A DNA stretch of 8,591 bases from Hyphomicrobiales bacterium (GCA_027058735.1 JALURZ010000221.1:1-8591), one strand, 5' to 3'; numbered from the stretch's first letter, positions 1 to 6,967 are shown. Notes: a model not told the origin generated them from the letters alone. Numbers and translations: made by a program.

Positions 1-655
1 CAACGTCAAGGGCGGACGCTGCGAGGCCTGCCATGGCGATGGCGTCATAAAGATCGAAATGCACTTTCTCCCCGACGTCTATGTCACCTGCGACCAGTGC
101 CGCGGCAAGCGCTATAACCGCGAGACGCTGGAAATCAGGTTCAAGGGCAAGTCCATCGCCGATGTCCTCGACATGACCGTTGCCGAAGCCCGGGAATTCT
201 TCAAGGCGGTGCCGGCGGTGCGCGACAAGCTCACGACCCTTGAGCGTGTGGGGCTGGGCTATATTCATGTCGGCCAGCAGGCCAACACCCTGTCAGGGGG
301 CGAGGCGCAACGGGTCAAACTGTCCAGGGAACTGGCCAAGCGGGCCACCGGACGCACGCTCTACATTCTCGATGAGCCGACAACGGGGCTGCACTATCAC
401 GACGTCGCCAAATTGCTCGAAGTGCTCCACGAACTGGTCGAACAGGGCAACACGGTGGTCGTGATCGAGCACAATCTGGAAGTCATCAAGACGGCGGACT
501 GGATTATCGACCTGGGGCCGGAAGGGGGCGATGGCGGGGGCGATGTGGTGGCCGAGGGCACGCCGGAAGACGTTGCCCGCGTCGAGGCCAGCTATACCGG
601 GCACTATCTCAGGCAGGCCCTGAAACCGCGCCGCGCCAGTGCCGCGGCGGAGTGA
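1..655 (+). CDS. uvrA: UvrABC excinuclease subunit A, C-terminal part (5' end cut by window edge)
   Basis: UvrA is the damage-recognition ATPase of cytoplasmic nucleotide excision repair; it loads UvrB onto lesions. The reading frame enters at base 2 and gives 217 residues, roughly the last quarter of the usual ~950. Seen in order: the second UvrA zinc finger (CEAC, then 19 residues, then CDQC, followed by the family motif GKRYNRETLEI); the ABC signature LSGGEAQRVKLSREL; the Walker B segment TLYILDEPTTGLHYHDV; and the H-loop VVVIEHNLEVIK followed by DLGPEGGDGGGDVVAEGTPE. All signature residues expected in an active C-terminal nucleotide-binding domain are present. The stop TGA lies inside the 3' end of the convergent methyltransferase gene (47-bp overlap). 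The start and first ATPase domain are off the window. Identification is essentially certain. Confidence 0.98.
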   Translation, partial: NVKGGRCEACHGDGVIKIEMHFLPDVYVTCDQCRGKRYNRETLEIRFKGKSIADVLDMTVAEAREFFKAVPAVRDKLTTLERVGLGYIHVGQQANTLSGGEAQRVKLSRELAKRATGRTLYILDEPTTGLHYHDVAKLLEVLHELVEQGNTVVVIEHNLEVIKTADWIIDLGPEGGDGGGDVVAEGTPEDVARVEASYTGHYLRQALKPRRASAAAE

Positions 656-1244
656 ACGAGCGCCGCCACACGATAAGCTGATTGTTGGCCGGCATCGGGT
701 GGTCGGCCTCACACACCAGCCCCTGCCGGCGGGCCAGTTCATCCACCGCCTCAAAATCCCGGACCCCGCTTTGCGGGTCACGGCTTTTCAGCCAGTAGTC
801 GAACCGTTCATTGCTTTCGGTCGTGAAGTCGCCACCATATTTGAACGGACCGTACAGGCAAAGCGTCCCGCGCGTTTTCAATACATCGCCGACGCCGCAG
901 AACAGGTGCTCGACCTCGGCCCAGGACAGAATGTGGATGACATTGGCGCTGAACACTCCGTCCAGTTCGCTGAACGGCCAGGGGTGGCGGGTGACATCGA
1001 GGGCCACGGCGGGTGCGATATTCTGCCCGCCATCGGCCTTGAGCCGCGCCTCGAGGCTGTGAATGTTCTCCGCAAGCTCACTGGGCTGCCAGACAAGATG
1101 CGGCAGGCGGGCAGCAAAATGAACGGCATGCTGCCCCGTTCCACTGCCGATCTCAAGAACGGTTTCGCATTCAGCAAATACATCGTGCAGAATGCGGACA
1201 ATCGGCTCCTTGTTGTTTTCGGCAGCTTCAGAAAAGGCCAGCAT
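609..1244 (-). CDS. DUF938-family SAM-dependent methyltransferase (METTL26-like)
   Basis: A 211-residue cytoplasmic class I methyltransferase of the DUF938 family, whose animal relative is METTL26; the substrate is unknown. The family N-terminus is visible as FSEAAENNKEPI (residues 4-15). The SAM-binding motif I VLEIGSGTGQHAVHFA follows, then WQPSE (motif II region), the acidic/aromatic stretch around LDGVFSANVIHILSW, and GTLCLYGPFKYGGDFTTESN, typical of the family. ATG 1244 is the only usable start: a TGA lies 12 codons upstream in frame with no ATG, GTG or TTG between. AAGGA is about 14 bases before the ATG, so the ribosome site is weak. The family core appears to end at NNQLIVWRR; the last ~16 residues (SFTPPRHWRGAVSGPA) look like an add-on, mostly encoded opposite the uvrA 3' end. 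It stands alone, convergent with uvrA and divergent from trmFO. Confidence 0.87.
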   Translation of the reverse strand: MLAFSEAAENNKEPIVRILHDVFAECETVLEIGSGTGQHAVHFAARLPHLVWQPSELAENIHSLEARLKADGGQNIAPAVALDVTRHPWPFSELDGVFSANVIHILSWAEVEHLFCGVGDVLKTRGTLCLYGPFKYGGDFTTESNERFDYWLKSRDPQSGVRDFEAVDELARRQGLVCEADHPMPANNQLIVWRRSFTPPRHWRGAVSGPA

Positions 1245-1279
1245 TGATGTTTTGCGATCCTTGTTGCGCCGGACCCGTC

Positions 1280-1308
1280 ATTTTGCGGTGAACGGATGCA
1301 ACTTGCAA
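1280..1308 (-). promoter_or_regulatory. Possible sigma70-type promoter of the DUF938 methyltransferase
   Basis: Reading leftward, TTGCAA (1308-1303, 4 of 6 to the -35 consensus) is followed after 17 bases by CAAAAT (1285-1280, 4 of 6 to the -10 consensus), 35 bases before the methyltransferase ATG. Spacing and distance fit, but both boxes are only moderate matches, so this is a suggestion. The rest of the 234-bp divergent spacer (1245-1478) has no gene. It also holds a TATATT box at 1309-1314 and a TATAGA box at 1464-1469 on the + strand that could serve trmFO, but neither has a convincing -35 partner. Confidence 0.35.
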
Positions 1309-1478
1309 TATATTCGGGCTGTCCAAACGAAGGGATGCGGCGTAGGTTCGCGCCGGTGTGCCGATCCTGCATTTTTCCGATACGGGCGGAAACTGCGCTC
1401 GGATGGCCAGCAGCGGCAAACGGGCGTTCGATGTTTCCCTGCCCCGGATCGAGCAGATTGCGTTATAGAGTGGCCCTT

Positions 1479-2903
1479 ATGGCGGATACCGGAAAAACCC
1501 CGGTTCATGTTATCGGCGGCGGCCTGGCGGGAAGCGAGGCGGCATGGGCGCTGGCGCGCGCCGGGGTCCGGGTCGTGCTCCATGAGATGCGCCCGCAACG
1601 CACCACCGATGCCCATCGCACCGGCGGCCTCGCCGAACTGGTGTGCTCGAATTCGTTTCGCTCCGATGATGCGCACAACAACGCCGTCGGCGTGCTTCAC
1701 GAAGAATTGCGGCGCGCCGGCTCCCTCATCCTGCGCGCCGCTGACGCAAACAAGGTGCCCGCCGGGGGGGCGCTGGCGGTGGATCGTGACGGGTTTTCCG
1801 ATCACGTCACGAATGCGCTGGAAAACGAACCGCTCATTTCCATCAACCGTGAAGAAGTTGCAGGACTGCCCCCCGCGGAGTGGGACAATGTCATCGTCGC
1901 GACCGGGCCTTTGACGTCGCCCTCCCTGGCGCAGGCCATCAAAACGCTGACCGGCGAGGACGAACTGGCGTTTTTCGACGCCATCGCGCCCATCGTTCAC
2001 AAGGACAGCATCGATTTTTCCAAGGCCTGGTATCAGTCGCGCTACGACAGGGCGGGCACCGGCGGCAGCGGCGCGGACTACATCAATTGCCCGTTGAGCG
2101 AGGCGCAGTATCAGGCGTTCATCGAGGCGCTGCTGGCAGGCGAGAAGAGCGACTTTCACGACTGGGAGAAATCGACACCCTATTTCGACGGCTGCCTGCC
2201 CATCGAGGTGATGGCGCAGCGCGGCGTGCAGACCCTGCGGTTTGGCCCGATGAAGCCGGTCGGCCTCACCAATGCCCATGAACCGGACATCAAGCCCCAT
2301 GCCATCGTTCAACTGCGCCAGGACAATGCCCTGGGGACGCTCTATAATATGGTCGGGTTCCAGACAAAACTGAAATACGGCGATCAGATCCGCATTTTCC
2401 GCATGATACCGGGGCTGGAACACGCGCAGTTCGCCCGGCTCGGCGGGCTGCACCGCAACACCTTTCTCAACAGTCCCGCCCTGCTCGACGGGCAGCTCCG
2501 GCTCAAGGCCCAGCCGCGGCTGCGTTTCGCCGGCCAGATCACCGGTGTCGAAGGCTATGTCGAGAGCACCGCGATCGGGCTCGTGGCCGGGCGTCTTGCG
2601 GCCGGGCAGCGCCTTGGCCTCGCGGCAACGCCGCCGCCGCCGACAACGGCGACCGGCGCCCTGCTGGCGCATATTCTTGGCGGCCACATTTCGCACAGCT
2701 CGAGTTCCGGCTCACGCTCCTTCCAGCCCATGAACGTCAATTTCGGCCTGTTCCCGCCCATCGAGGCTCGTGCGAAAGACGAGACCGGGCAGCGATTGAG
2801 AGGTAGATCGCGCAAACAGGCGCGCAGGCAGGCGCTGGCCCGGCGCGCGCTTCGCGATTTTGGCCATTGGCTCGACGGCGCGGTGCGAACGGCGGCCGAA
2901 TAA
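1479..2903 (+). CDS. trmFO: Methylenetetrahydrofolate--tRNA (uracil-5-)-methyltransferase TrmFO
   Basis: TrmFO is a cytoplasmic flavoprotein that makes ribothymidine at position 54 of tRNA, using 5,10-methylenetetrahydrofolate as carbon donor and reduced FAD. The 474-residue product matches the family length. Seen: the FAD dinucleotide-binding motif VIGGGLAGSEAAWALARAG (11-29) followed by VVLHEMRP; GLAELVCSNSFRSDD, containing Cys56, the counterpart of the catalytic-region Cys53 of Bacillus TrmFO; YINCPL with Cys204, matching the second active-site cysteine (Cys226 there); the FGPMKPVGL segment; and the C-terminal FAD-binding PPPTTATGALLAHILGGH and FQPMNVNFGLFPP. The frame is open further upstream to 1296, but similarity begins at ADTGKTPVHVIGGG, so ATG 1479 is preferred. 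It has only a weak GAGTGG ribosome site, and TATAGA lies just 9 bases before it, so a very short or leaderless mRNA is possible. The gene is convergent with the synthase-like gene; the stops are 15 bp apart. Confidence 0.96.
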   Translation: MADTGKTPVHVIGGGLAGSEAAWALARAGVRVVLHEMRPQRTTDAHRTGGLAELVCSNSFRSDDAHNNAVGVLHEELRRAGSLILRAADANKVPAGGALAVDRDGFSDHVTNALENEPLISINREEVAGLPPAEWDNVIVATGPLTSPSLAQAIKTLTGEDELAFFDAIAPIVHKDSIDFSKAWYQSRYDRAGTGGSGADYINCPLSEAQYQAFIEALLAGEKSDFHDWEKSTPYFDGCLPIEVMAQRGVQTLRFGPMKPVGLTNAHEPDIKPHAIVQLRQDNALGTLYNMVGFQTKLKYGDQIRIFRMIPGLEHAQFARLGGLHRNTFLNSPALLDGQLRLKAQPRLRFAGQITGVEGYVESTAIGLVAGRLAAGQRLGLAATPPPPTTATGALLAHILGGHISHSSSSGSRSFQPMNVNFGLFPPIEARAKDETGQRLRGRSRKQARRQALARRALRDFGHWLDGAVRTAAE

Positions 2904-2918
2904 CCGCGATGCCGGCAT

Positions 2919-3773
2919 TCAGAACGCGCCCCTGCGCGACGCGCGCCAAAGACGCCATTGACGCCGCAGGGCGGACATGTCCGGCACGTCGCGATAGGGG
3001 TTGTAGCCGGGCCGGTCCATCTGGTCCAGGTAAGGTTCTATGAGCGCCAGCGGCAGAAATGCGGCGATTGCTCCATCGGGGATCGCGGGCGCCCATTTGC
3101 GGGCGTCCTTCAGATGGCGGCGCGCCAGGTTGCGCATTTGCGCCAGCATCACCGACAATGAATCTTCTGCTTTTCGTTCAAAGATTTGCGATGCGTCGAT
3201 TCCATACTCCTTCAATTTGTCGCCGGGCAAGTAGAGTTGCCGGCGCGCACAATGAATGGGAAACGCACGCATCAGCCCGGTCAGGGCATAGGCCAGGCCG
3301 CCGAAACGCGCGGCATCCACCGCCTGGCCCCCCGACGGCGCGCTCAGCAGCCGCACCGCCAGTTCGATGACGGTGGATGCGGTATCGCTTGCATACCCTT
3401 CCAGAAACGGCAGGTCGGGCACCGGGTCGTTGTAGATGTCGAAACGGCGCGCCTCGAGCATTTTTTCGAACGACGCCCTGGGCAGTCCGCCATGATCGAT
3501 GGCGTCCGCCAGCGCGCGGGCGATCGGGTGATCCACACCCTTGCCGCCGTAAATTTCGCCCAGCGCATCGAACCACCATTGCAGGCGGAATTCACCGGCC
3601 GCCGGTTCGTTGATGTTTTCGCGAACGCTGGCAATCTCCAGATTGAAGGCATAGAGCGCCATCAGGTGCGCGCGGACCTCGATAGGCGCAAGCAGGGCGG
3701 ACAAGTACCGCTCGGTGTCGTTGTCGCGTATTTCCGCCGCGCAATAGGCGGCATCTTCGCGGCGGGACATCAT
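2919..3773 (-). CDS. Squalene/phytoene-synthase-fold protein, NDUFAF6-like, probably non-catalytic
   Basis: A 284-residue member of the trans-isoprenyl diphosphate synthase (squalene/phytoene synthase) superfamily. Fold landmarks: LMALYAFNLEIASVRENINEP (38-57), FRLQWWFDALGEIY (62-75), YASDTASTVIELAVRLL (127-143), GLAYALTGLMRAFPIHCARRQLYLPGDKL (159-187). In true phytoene or squalene synthases the first and third of these segments carry Asp-rich Mg-diphosphate motifs. Here they read IASVREN and LTGLMRAFPIH, with no Asp cluster. The same substitutions, and AFN-E, R-QFW-like and RR-LP segments, characterise NDUFAF6, the mitochondrial complex I assembly factor. I infer a membrane-associated complex I assembly role rather than terpenoid synthesis. 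It is the last gene of the yajC-secD-secF operon, 48 bp after secF, and no carotenoid or hopanoid gene is nearby. The start is the first of two adjacent ATGs (3773 or 3770); the ribosome site is poor. Databases often label it phytoene synthase. Confidence 0.87.
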   Translation of the reverse strand: MMSRREDAAYCAAEIRDNDTERYLSALLAPIEVRAHLMALYAFNLEIASVRENINEPAAGEFRLQWWFDALGEIYGGKGVDHPIARALADAIDHGGLPRASFEKMLEARRFDIYNDPVPDLPFLEGYASDTASTVIELAVRLLSAPSGGQAVDAARFGGLAYALTGLMRAFPIHCARRQLYLPGDKLKEYGIDASQIFERKAEDSLSVMLAQMRNLARRHLKDARKWAPAIPDGAIAAFLPLALIEPYLDQMDRPGYNPYRDVPDMSALRRQWRLWRASRRGAF

Positions 3774-3793
3774 GGCCGCATGGCCGCGCGTGC

Positions 3794-3822
3794 GCCGTCT
3801 TGCGGCGATGAGCGCAGACGGC
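3794..3822 (-). other. Hairpin overlapping the secF stop codon
   Basis: GCCGTCT (3794-3800) and AGACGGC (3816-3822) are perfect inverted repeats. A further GCG/CGC pair (3802-3804 with 3813-3815) lies inside one bulged T, giving about 10 paired bases and an 8-base loop. The outer arm contains the last base of the secF stop. No T-run follows on either strand, so it is not a classical intrinsic terminator. It sits between secF and the downstream synthase-like gene and could act as a processing, stability or attenuation element. The structure is seen directly; the role is a guess. Confidence 0.45.
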
Positions 3823-4757
3823 TAGGCGGCCTGGCCATCCTTCGGCTTTGCACCAACCCGGCTCCAATCGCGTTTTACCCCCAGAATCAACAACAGGGGC
3901 GAGGCAATGAATATGGACGAATAGGTGCCGACAAGCACACCCCAGATCATGGCGAATGTGAAACCGCGAATGACCTCGCCGCCGAACATATAAAGCGCCA
4001 GCAGGGCCAGCAGTGTGGTCACCGAGGTCAGCAGGGTGCGCGACAGCGTGGCGTTGATCGCCACGTCGAGCAGTTCCGGCAACGCCATCTTCTTGTATTT
4101 GCGCAGGGTTTCGCGAACGCGGTCGAACACCACCACCGTGTCGTTGAGCGAATAGCCCACGATCGTCAGGATCGCGGCCACGATGGACAGGTTGAATTCG
4201 AGCTGCATGCCGGAAAACAGGCCGATGGTCAACACGACATCATGCACAAGCGCAAGCACCGCGCCCATGGAAAACTGCCATTCAAACCGGAACCAGATAT
4301 AGACGAGCACCGAGAACAGGGCGACGAACACGGCCACAATGCCCCCCTGGATCAATTCGCCGCTGACCTTGGGCCCCACCACTTCCACGCGCCGGTATGT
4401 CACCGTGTCGCCAAGCGTGTCCTTGATGGCCCTGACCGCGTCTTGCTGCTTGCCTTCTCCGCCGGTCTGCTGCTCCACGCGGATCAGAACTTCATTGGGC
4501 GAACCGAATTCCTGGAGTTGAACGTCGCCCAGCCCCAGGGCGCCAATCTGATTGCGCAACTGGGCGATATCGGCCGGCCCGCGGGTCTGGATCTCGATCA
4601 ATGTGCCGCCGCGAAAATCAATCCCGAAGTTCAGCCCCATCACCAGAAACAGCGTGACGGAGACAATCGCCGCGGTCCCCGAAAGGAGGTAGGCAATCTT
4701 GCGGAACGCGATAAACGGGATGCGCGTATCGGGCGGCACGATTCTAATCGGGCGCAT
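3822..4757 (-). CDS. secF: Protein translocase subunit SecF
   Basis: SecF is an inner-membrane RND-type subunit that pairs with SecD to pull exported proteins through SecYEG using the proton gradient. The preferred product has 311 residues. Seen: a first membrane helix (about 20-42) ending in the family motif GLNFGIDFRGGTLIEIQ (41-57); a periplasmic domain (about 58-135) with QEFGSPNEVLIRVEQ; GPKVSGELIQGG leading into helix 2 (about 139-156); FEWQFSMGAVLALVHDVVLTIGLFS (158-182); SIVAAILTIVGYSLNDTVVVFDRVRE (191-216), the conserved NDTVVVFDR motif; and NATLSRTLLTSVTTLLALLAL plus a final pair of helices. An ATG at 4811 would add 18 residues that overlap secD and resemble nothing in the family. 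ATG 4757 has an excellent AGAAGG ribosome site 8 bases upstream, which decides the start. It lies 14 bp after secD. Confidence 0.97.
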   Translation of the reverse strand: MRPIRIVPPDTRIPFIAFRKIAYLLSGTAAIVSVTLFLVMGLNFGIDFRGGTLIEIQTRGPADIAQLRNQIGALGLGDVQLQEFGSPNEVLIRVEQQTGGEGKQQDAVRAIKDTLGDTVTYRRVEVVGPKVSGELIQGGIVAVFVALFSVLVYIWFRFEWQFSMGAVLALVHDVVLTIGLFSGMQLEFNLSIVAAILTIVGYSLNDTVVVFDRVRETLRKYKKMALPELLDVAINATLSRTLLTSVTTLLALLALYMFGGEVIRGFTFAMIWGVLVGTYSSIFIASPLLLILGVKRDWSRVGAKPKDGQAA

Positions 4758-4765
4758 TCGGCATA

Positions 4766-4772
4766 CCTTCTT
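4766..4772 (-). promoter_or_regulatory. Ribosome binding site that sets the secF start
   Basis: AAGAAGG (4772-4766, leftward) lies 8 bases before ATG 4757 and touches the secD stop codon. This supports the internal ATG over the far-upstream one at 4811 and suggests translational coupling between secD and secF. Confidence 0.75.
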
Positions 4773-6379
4773 CAAATCGGAATCGTTGCAGGCCTGCGCT
4801 TCCAGACCCAAAAGGCAATGATGAGCCGGGTCAGCGAAAACGCGGTGAAAACCGACGTGACGATGCCGATGGCCAGGGTCACGGCAAATCCGCGCACCGG
4901 CCCCGAACCGAGCTGAAACAACACGACGGCCGCGATCAGGGTCGTAATATTGGCGTCCAGGATGGTTCCCAGGGCCCGCGAATACCCGTTGTCTATCGCC
5001 GTAATGGGCGGTTTGCCCAGGCGCATTTCCTCTCGAATACGTTCGAAAATCAGCACATTGGCGTCAACCGCCATGCCGATCGTCAAAACGATTCCCGCGA
5101 TGCCCGGCAGGGTCAAGGTGGCCTGCAACAGCGACAACACGCCAATGATGAGCCCGATATTGACCGCCAGGGCAAGGTTGGCGAACAGGCCGAACAACCC
5201 GTAAGACGCCACGATGAACACCACCACCACGATCATGCCTATGGTCGAGGCGACCTTGCCCGCCGCGATGGAATCGGCGCCCAGGCCGGGGCCGACGGTT
5301 CGCTCCTCGACGATCGTCAGGGGCGCCGGCAGCGCGCCGGCGCGCAGCAGGATCGCGAGATCATTGGCCGCCTGCACCGTAAAGCCGCCACTGATCTGTC
5401 CCGTTCCCCCCAGGATCGGCTCACGGATAACCGGGGCGCTGATGACCTGGTTGTCGAGAATGATCGCAAATGGCCGGCCCACATTTCGCTGGGTCACCCG
5501 GCCAAACCGTTTTGCGCCGCTGGAATCGAACCGGAACGTGACGATCGGCTCGTTGGTGCGCTGGTCAAAACCCGGCTGGGCGTCAACAAGGTTTTCGCCG
5601 CTCACCATGACCCGCTTGCGCACAAGATACGGGGTGCGCGGCGTTTCCGCCGAATAGAGTATTTCGGACCCGGCTGGGGGGCGGCTGTCCAGAGCCTGCT
5701 GCGCGCTGGTGGAGACATCGACCAGCCGGAACACCATTTTCGCCGTCGTCCCGATCAGGTCCTTCAGGCGCTGCGGATCCTGGAGACCGGGCACCTGGAC
5801 CAGAATACGGTCGCGCCCCTGGCGCTGAATGGTGGGCTCGGTGGTTCCCAGTTCGTCGATGCGCCGGCGCACGATTTCAATCGACTGATTGACCGCGGAT
5901 GTAATGCGCGCATTGATCGCCGGCTCGGTCAGCTCCAGCAGGATGGTTGCGCCAGGCCCCGACCTGACGTCGATGTCGTTGCCGCCCTGCTGGGAGAACA
6001 GGGACAATTCCAGCGGCGTGGACAATTCCCGCAATATTCGCAACGCCCTGGGCTTGTCTTCCGGCTTGCGGATGGTCACGGACACCACATTGCCGTTCGC
6101 GCGCAGATTGGTGTAGCCCACGCGGTTTCTGCGCAGGTTGCTGCGAACATCATCGACAATGGTCTGCACCCGTTCGCGCACGACAACCTTGGCGTCCACC
6201 TCAAGCAGCAAATGCGCGCCACCCTGCAGGTCCAGGCCCAGATTGACCTTTTGATAGGGCAGCCAGCCCGGCATGGCGTCGAGCACCGGGCGGGGCAGAA
6301 CATTGGGCAGCGCCAGCAGGATGCCCAGGATGCAGATGCCAAGGATGGTTGCGATCTTCCATTTGGAGAAATACAGCAT
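4772..6379 (-). CDS. secD: Protein translocase subunit SecD
   Basis: SecD is the large RND-type partner of SecF in the inner membrane; its periplasmic domain changes shape with proton flow to help release translocated proteins. The 535-residue length suits a bacterial SecD without the extra domains of the enteric protein. Seen: membrane helix 1 (about 8-27); the family motif VNLGLDLQGGAHLLLEVD (45-62); the P1 base domain with RRRIDELGTTEPTIQRQGRDRILVQVPG (171-198); FAIILDNQVISAPVI (304-318) and ISGGFTVQAANDLAILLRAGALPAPL (329-354); EERTVGPGLGADSI (358-371), entering the five-helix bundle; GIVLTIGMAVDANVLIFERIREE (429-451), with the proton-path aspartate region; and LDANITTLIAAVVLFQLGSGPVRGFAVTL (474-502). 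ATG 6379 has GGAG 5 bases upstream. It lies 46 bp after yajC and 14 bp before secF. Confidence 0.98.
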   Translation of the reverse strand: MLYFSKWKIATILGICILGILLALPNVLPRPVLDAMPGWLPYQKVNLGLDLQGGAHLLLEVDAKVVVRERVQTIVDDVRSNLRRNRVGYTNLRANGNVVSVTIRKPEDKPRALRILRELSTPLELSLFSQQGGNDIDVRSGPGATILLELTEPAINARITSAVNQSIEIVRRRIDELGTTEPTIQRQGRDRILVQVPGLQDPQRLKDLIGTTAKMVFRLVDVSTSAQQALDSRPPAGSEILYSAETPRTPYLVRKRVMVSGENLVDAQPGFDQRTNEPIVTFRFDSSGAKRFGRVTQRNVGRPFAIILDNQVISAPVIREPILGGTGQISGGFTVQAANDLAILLRAGALPAPLTIVEERTVGPGLGADSIAAGKVASTIGMIVVVVFIVASYGLFGLFANLALAVNIGLIIGVLSLLQATLTLPGIAGIVLTIGMAVDANVLIFERIREEMRLGKPPITAIDNGYSRALGTILDANITTLIAAVVLFQLGSGPVRGFAVTLAIGIVTSVFTAFSLTRLIIAFWVWKRRPATIPI

Positions 6380-6425
6380 CGCCGCTCCGCTTCACACCCC
6401 GCGCAACCTGAACCCGTCCGGCCAG

Positions 6426-6797
6426 TCAGGCGGATTTCTTGGTCTTGGGCTTGGCCCGGGGCTTGGCCTTGATCTTCGCCGGCTCGCCCTTGGCCCTGAC
6501 GTCAGATACATATTGCTTGAGAACGGTAATGCGGACATCGGGCGCAAATTCGATGTTCACCTCGGGCTTGTCGTCGAACACCTTGACGATCTTTCCCACC
6601 AATCCGCCGGTGGTCACCACCGTGTCGCCACGGCGCAATCCATCGACCAGCGCCTTGTGCTCTTTGACCCGGCGCTGCTGTGGCCTGATGATCAGGAAAT
6701 ACAGGATAACCAGTATCAGAATGAAAGGCATGAACTGGATGAAAAAATCGCTGCTTCCCGAACCTGCGGCCTGGGCAAAGGCGGGCGTCGTGAACAT
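6426..6797 (-). CDS. yajC: Sec translocase accessory protein YajC
   Basis: YajC is a small single-span inner-membrane protein that associates with SecD-SecF and SecYEG. The product is 123 residues. Seen: a short N-terminus with TTPAFAQA; one membrane helix at about 19-37 (FIQFMPFILILVILYFLII); the hallmark RPQQRRVKEHKALVDGLRRGDTVVTTGGLVGKIVKV (38-73); then a small beta domain ending TVLKQYVSDV. The last 20 or so residues form a Lys/Arg/Ala/Pro tail (AKIKAKPRAKPKTKKSA), more basic than I would expect of a minimal YajC. The frame is open upstream to 7061, but ATG 6797 has a GAGGAG ribosome site 7 bases upstream and starts the recognisable protein. It is the first gene of the yajC-secD-secF-synthase-like operon and is divergent from the DUF815 gene. 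Confidence 0.96.
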   Translation of the reverse strand: MFTTPAFAQAAGSGSSDFFIQFMPFILILVILYFLIIRPQQRRVKEHKALVDGLRRGDTVVTTGGLVGKIVKVFDDKPEVNIEFAPDVRITVLKQYVSDVRAKGEPAKIKAKPRAKPKTKKSA

Positions 6798-6851
6798 CGT
6801 AATTCTCCTCGATAAGCGGCGCTCCCAGTGCGGCGCGGCCAATTCGCGCGG

Positions 6852-6879
6852 ACTATAGCGATGCCGGGCGTCTTTGCAA
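6852..6879 (-). promoter_or_regulatory. Sigma70-type promoter of the yajC-secD-secF operon
   Basis: Reading leftward, TTGCAA (6879-6874, 4 of 6 to -35) is followed after 16 bases by TATAGT (6857-6852, 5 of 6 to -10), with the yajC ATG about 55 bases downstream. That leaves a leader of about 45-50 bases carrying the strong GAGGAG ribosome site. It is the best promoter-like sequence in the window. On the opposite strand of this divergent spacer I see no comparably good promoter for the DUF815 gene. Confidence 0.6.
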
Positions 6880-6961
6880 ATACTCCGCACGATCAATCGC
6901 GCTGTTGCGGGTGATTTGCGTTGCCGATACCCCATGGTACCGTGCCACACGGGAAATCGGG

Positions 6962-6967
6962 AAGGAA
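6962..6967 (+). promoter_or_regulatory. Ribosome binding site supporting the GTG start of the DUF815 gene
   Basis: AAGGAA lies 9-10 bases before GTG 6977. The alternative upstream starts in the same frame (TTG 6905, GTG 6911) lack such a site and would add residues of no recognisable family character, so GTG 6977 is preferred. Confidence 0.55.

Noticed and set aside
1374..1392. Inverted repeat TTTCCG/CGGAAA with a 7-base loop in the methyltransferase-trmFO spacer
   Set aside because: Six base pairs without a U-run or a clear position relative to a promoter; it could be an operator but is easily explained by chance.
1278..2696. 472-residue open frame on the - strand opposite trmFO
   Set aside because: It is antisense to a highly conserved gene with all TrmFO motifs, has Arg/Gln/Gly-rich low-information composition typical of GC-rich shadow frames, and shows no recognisable domain.
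2904..2918. Bidirectional terminator between the convergent trmFO and synthase-like stops
   Set aside because: Only 15 bp are available, and I see no stable GC stem with T-runs on either side.
3186..4916. 576-residue open frame on the + strand opposite the synthase-like gene, secF and the end of secD
   Set aside because: Its His/Gln/Arg-rich composition is the mirror of hydrophobic Sec codons. It spans three genes antisense, has no family resemblance, and lacks a convincing start signal.
6905..6943. Promoter for the DUF815 gene (TTGCGT, 16 bases, TACCGT)
   Set aside because: The -10 box matches only three of six positions, which is not better than background in this sequence.
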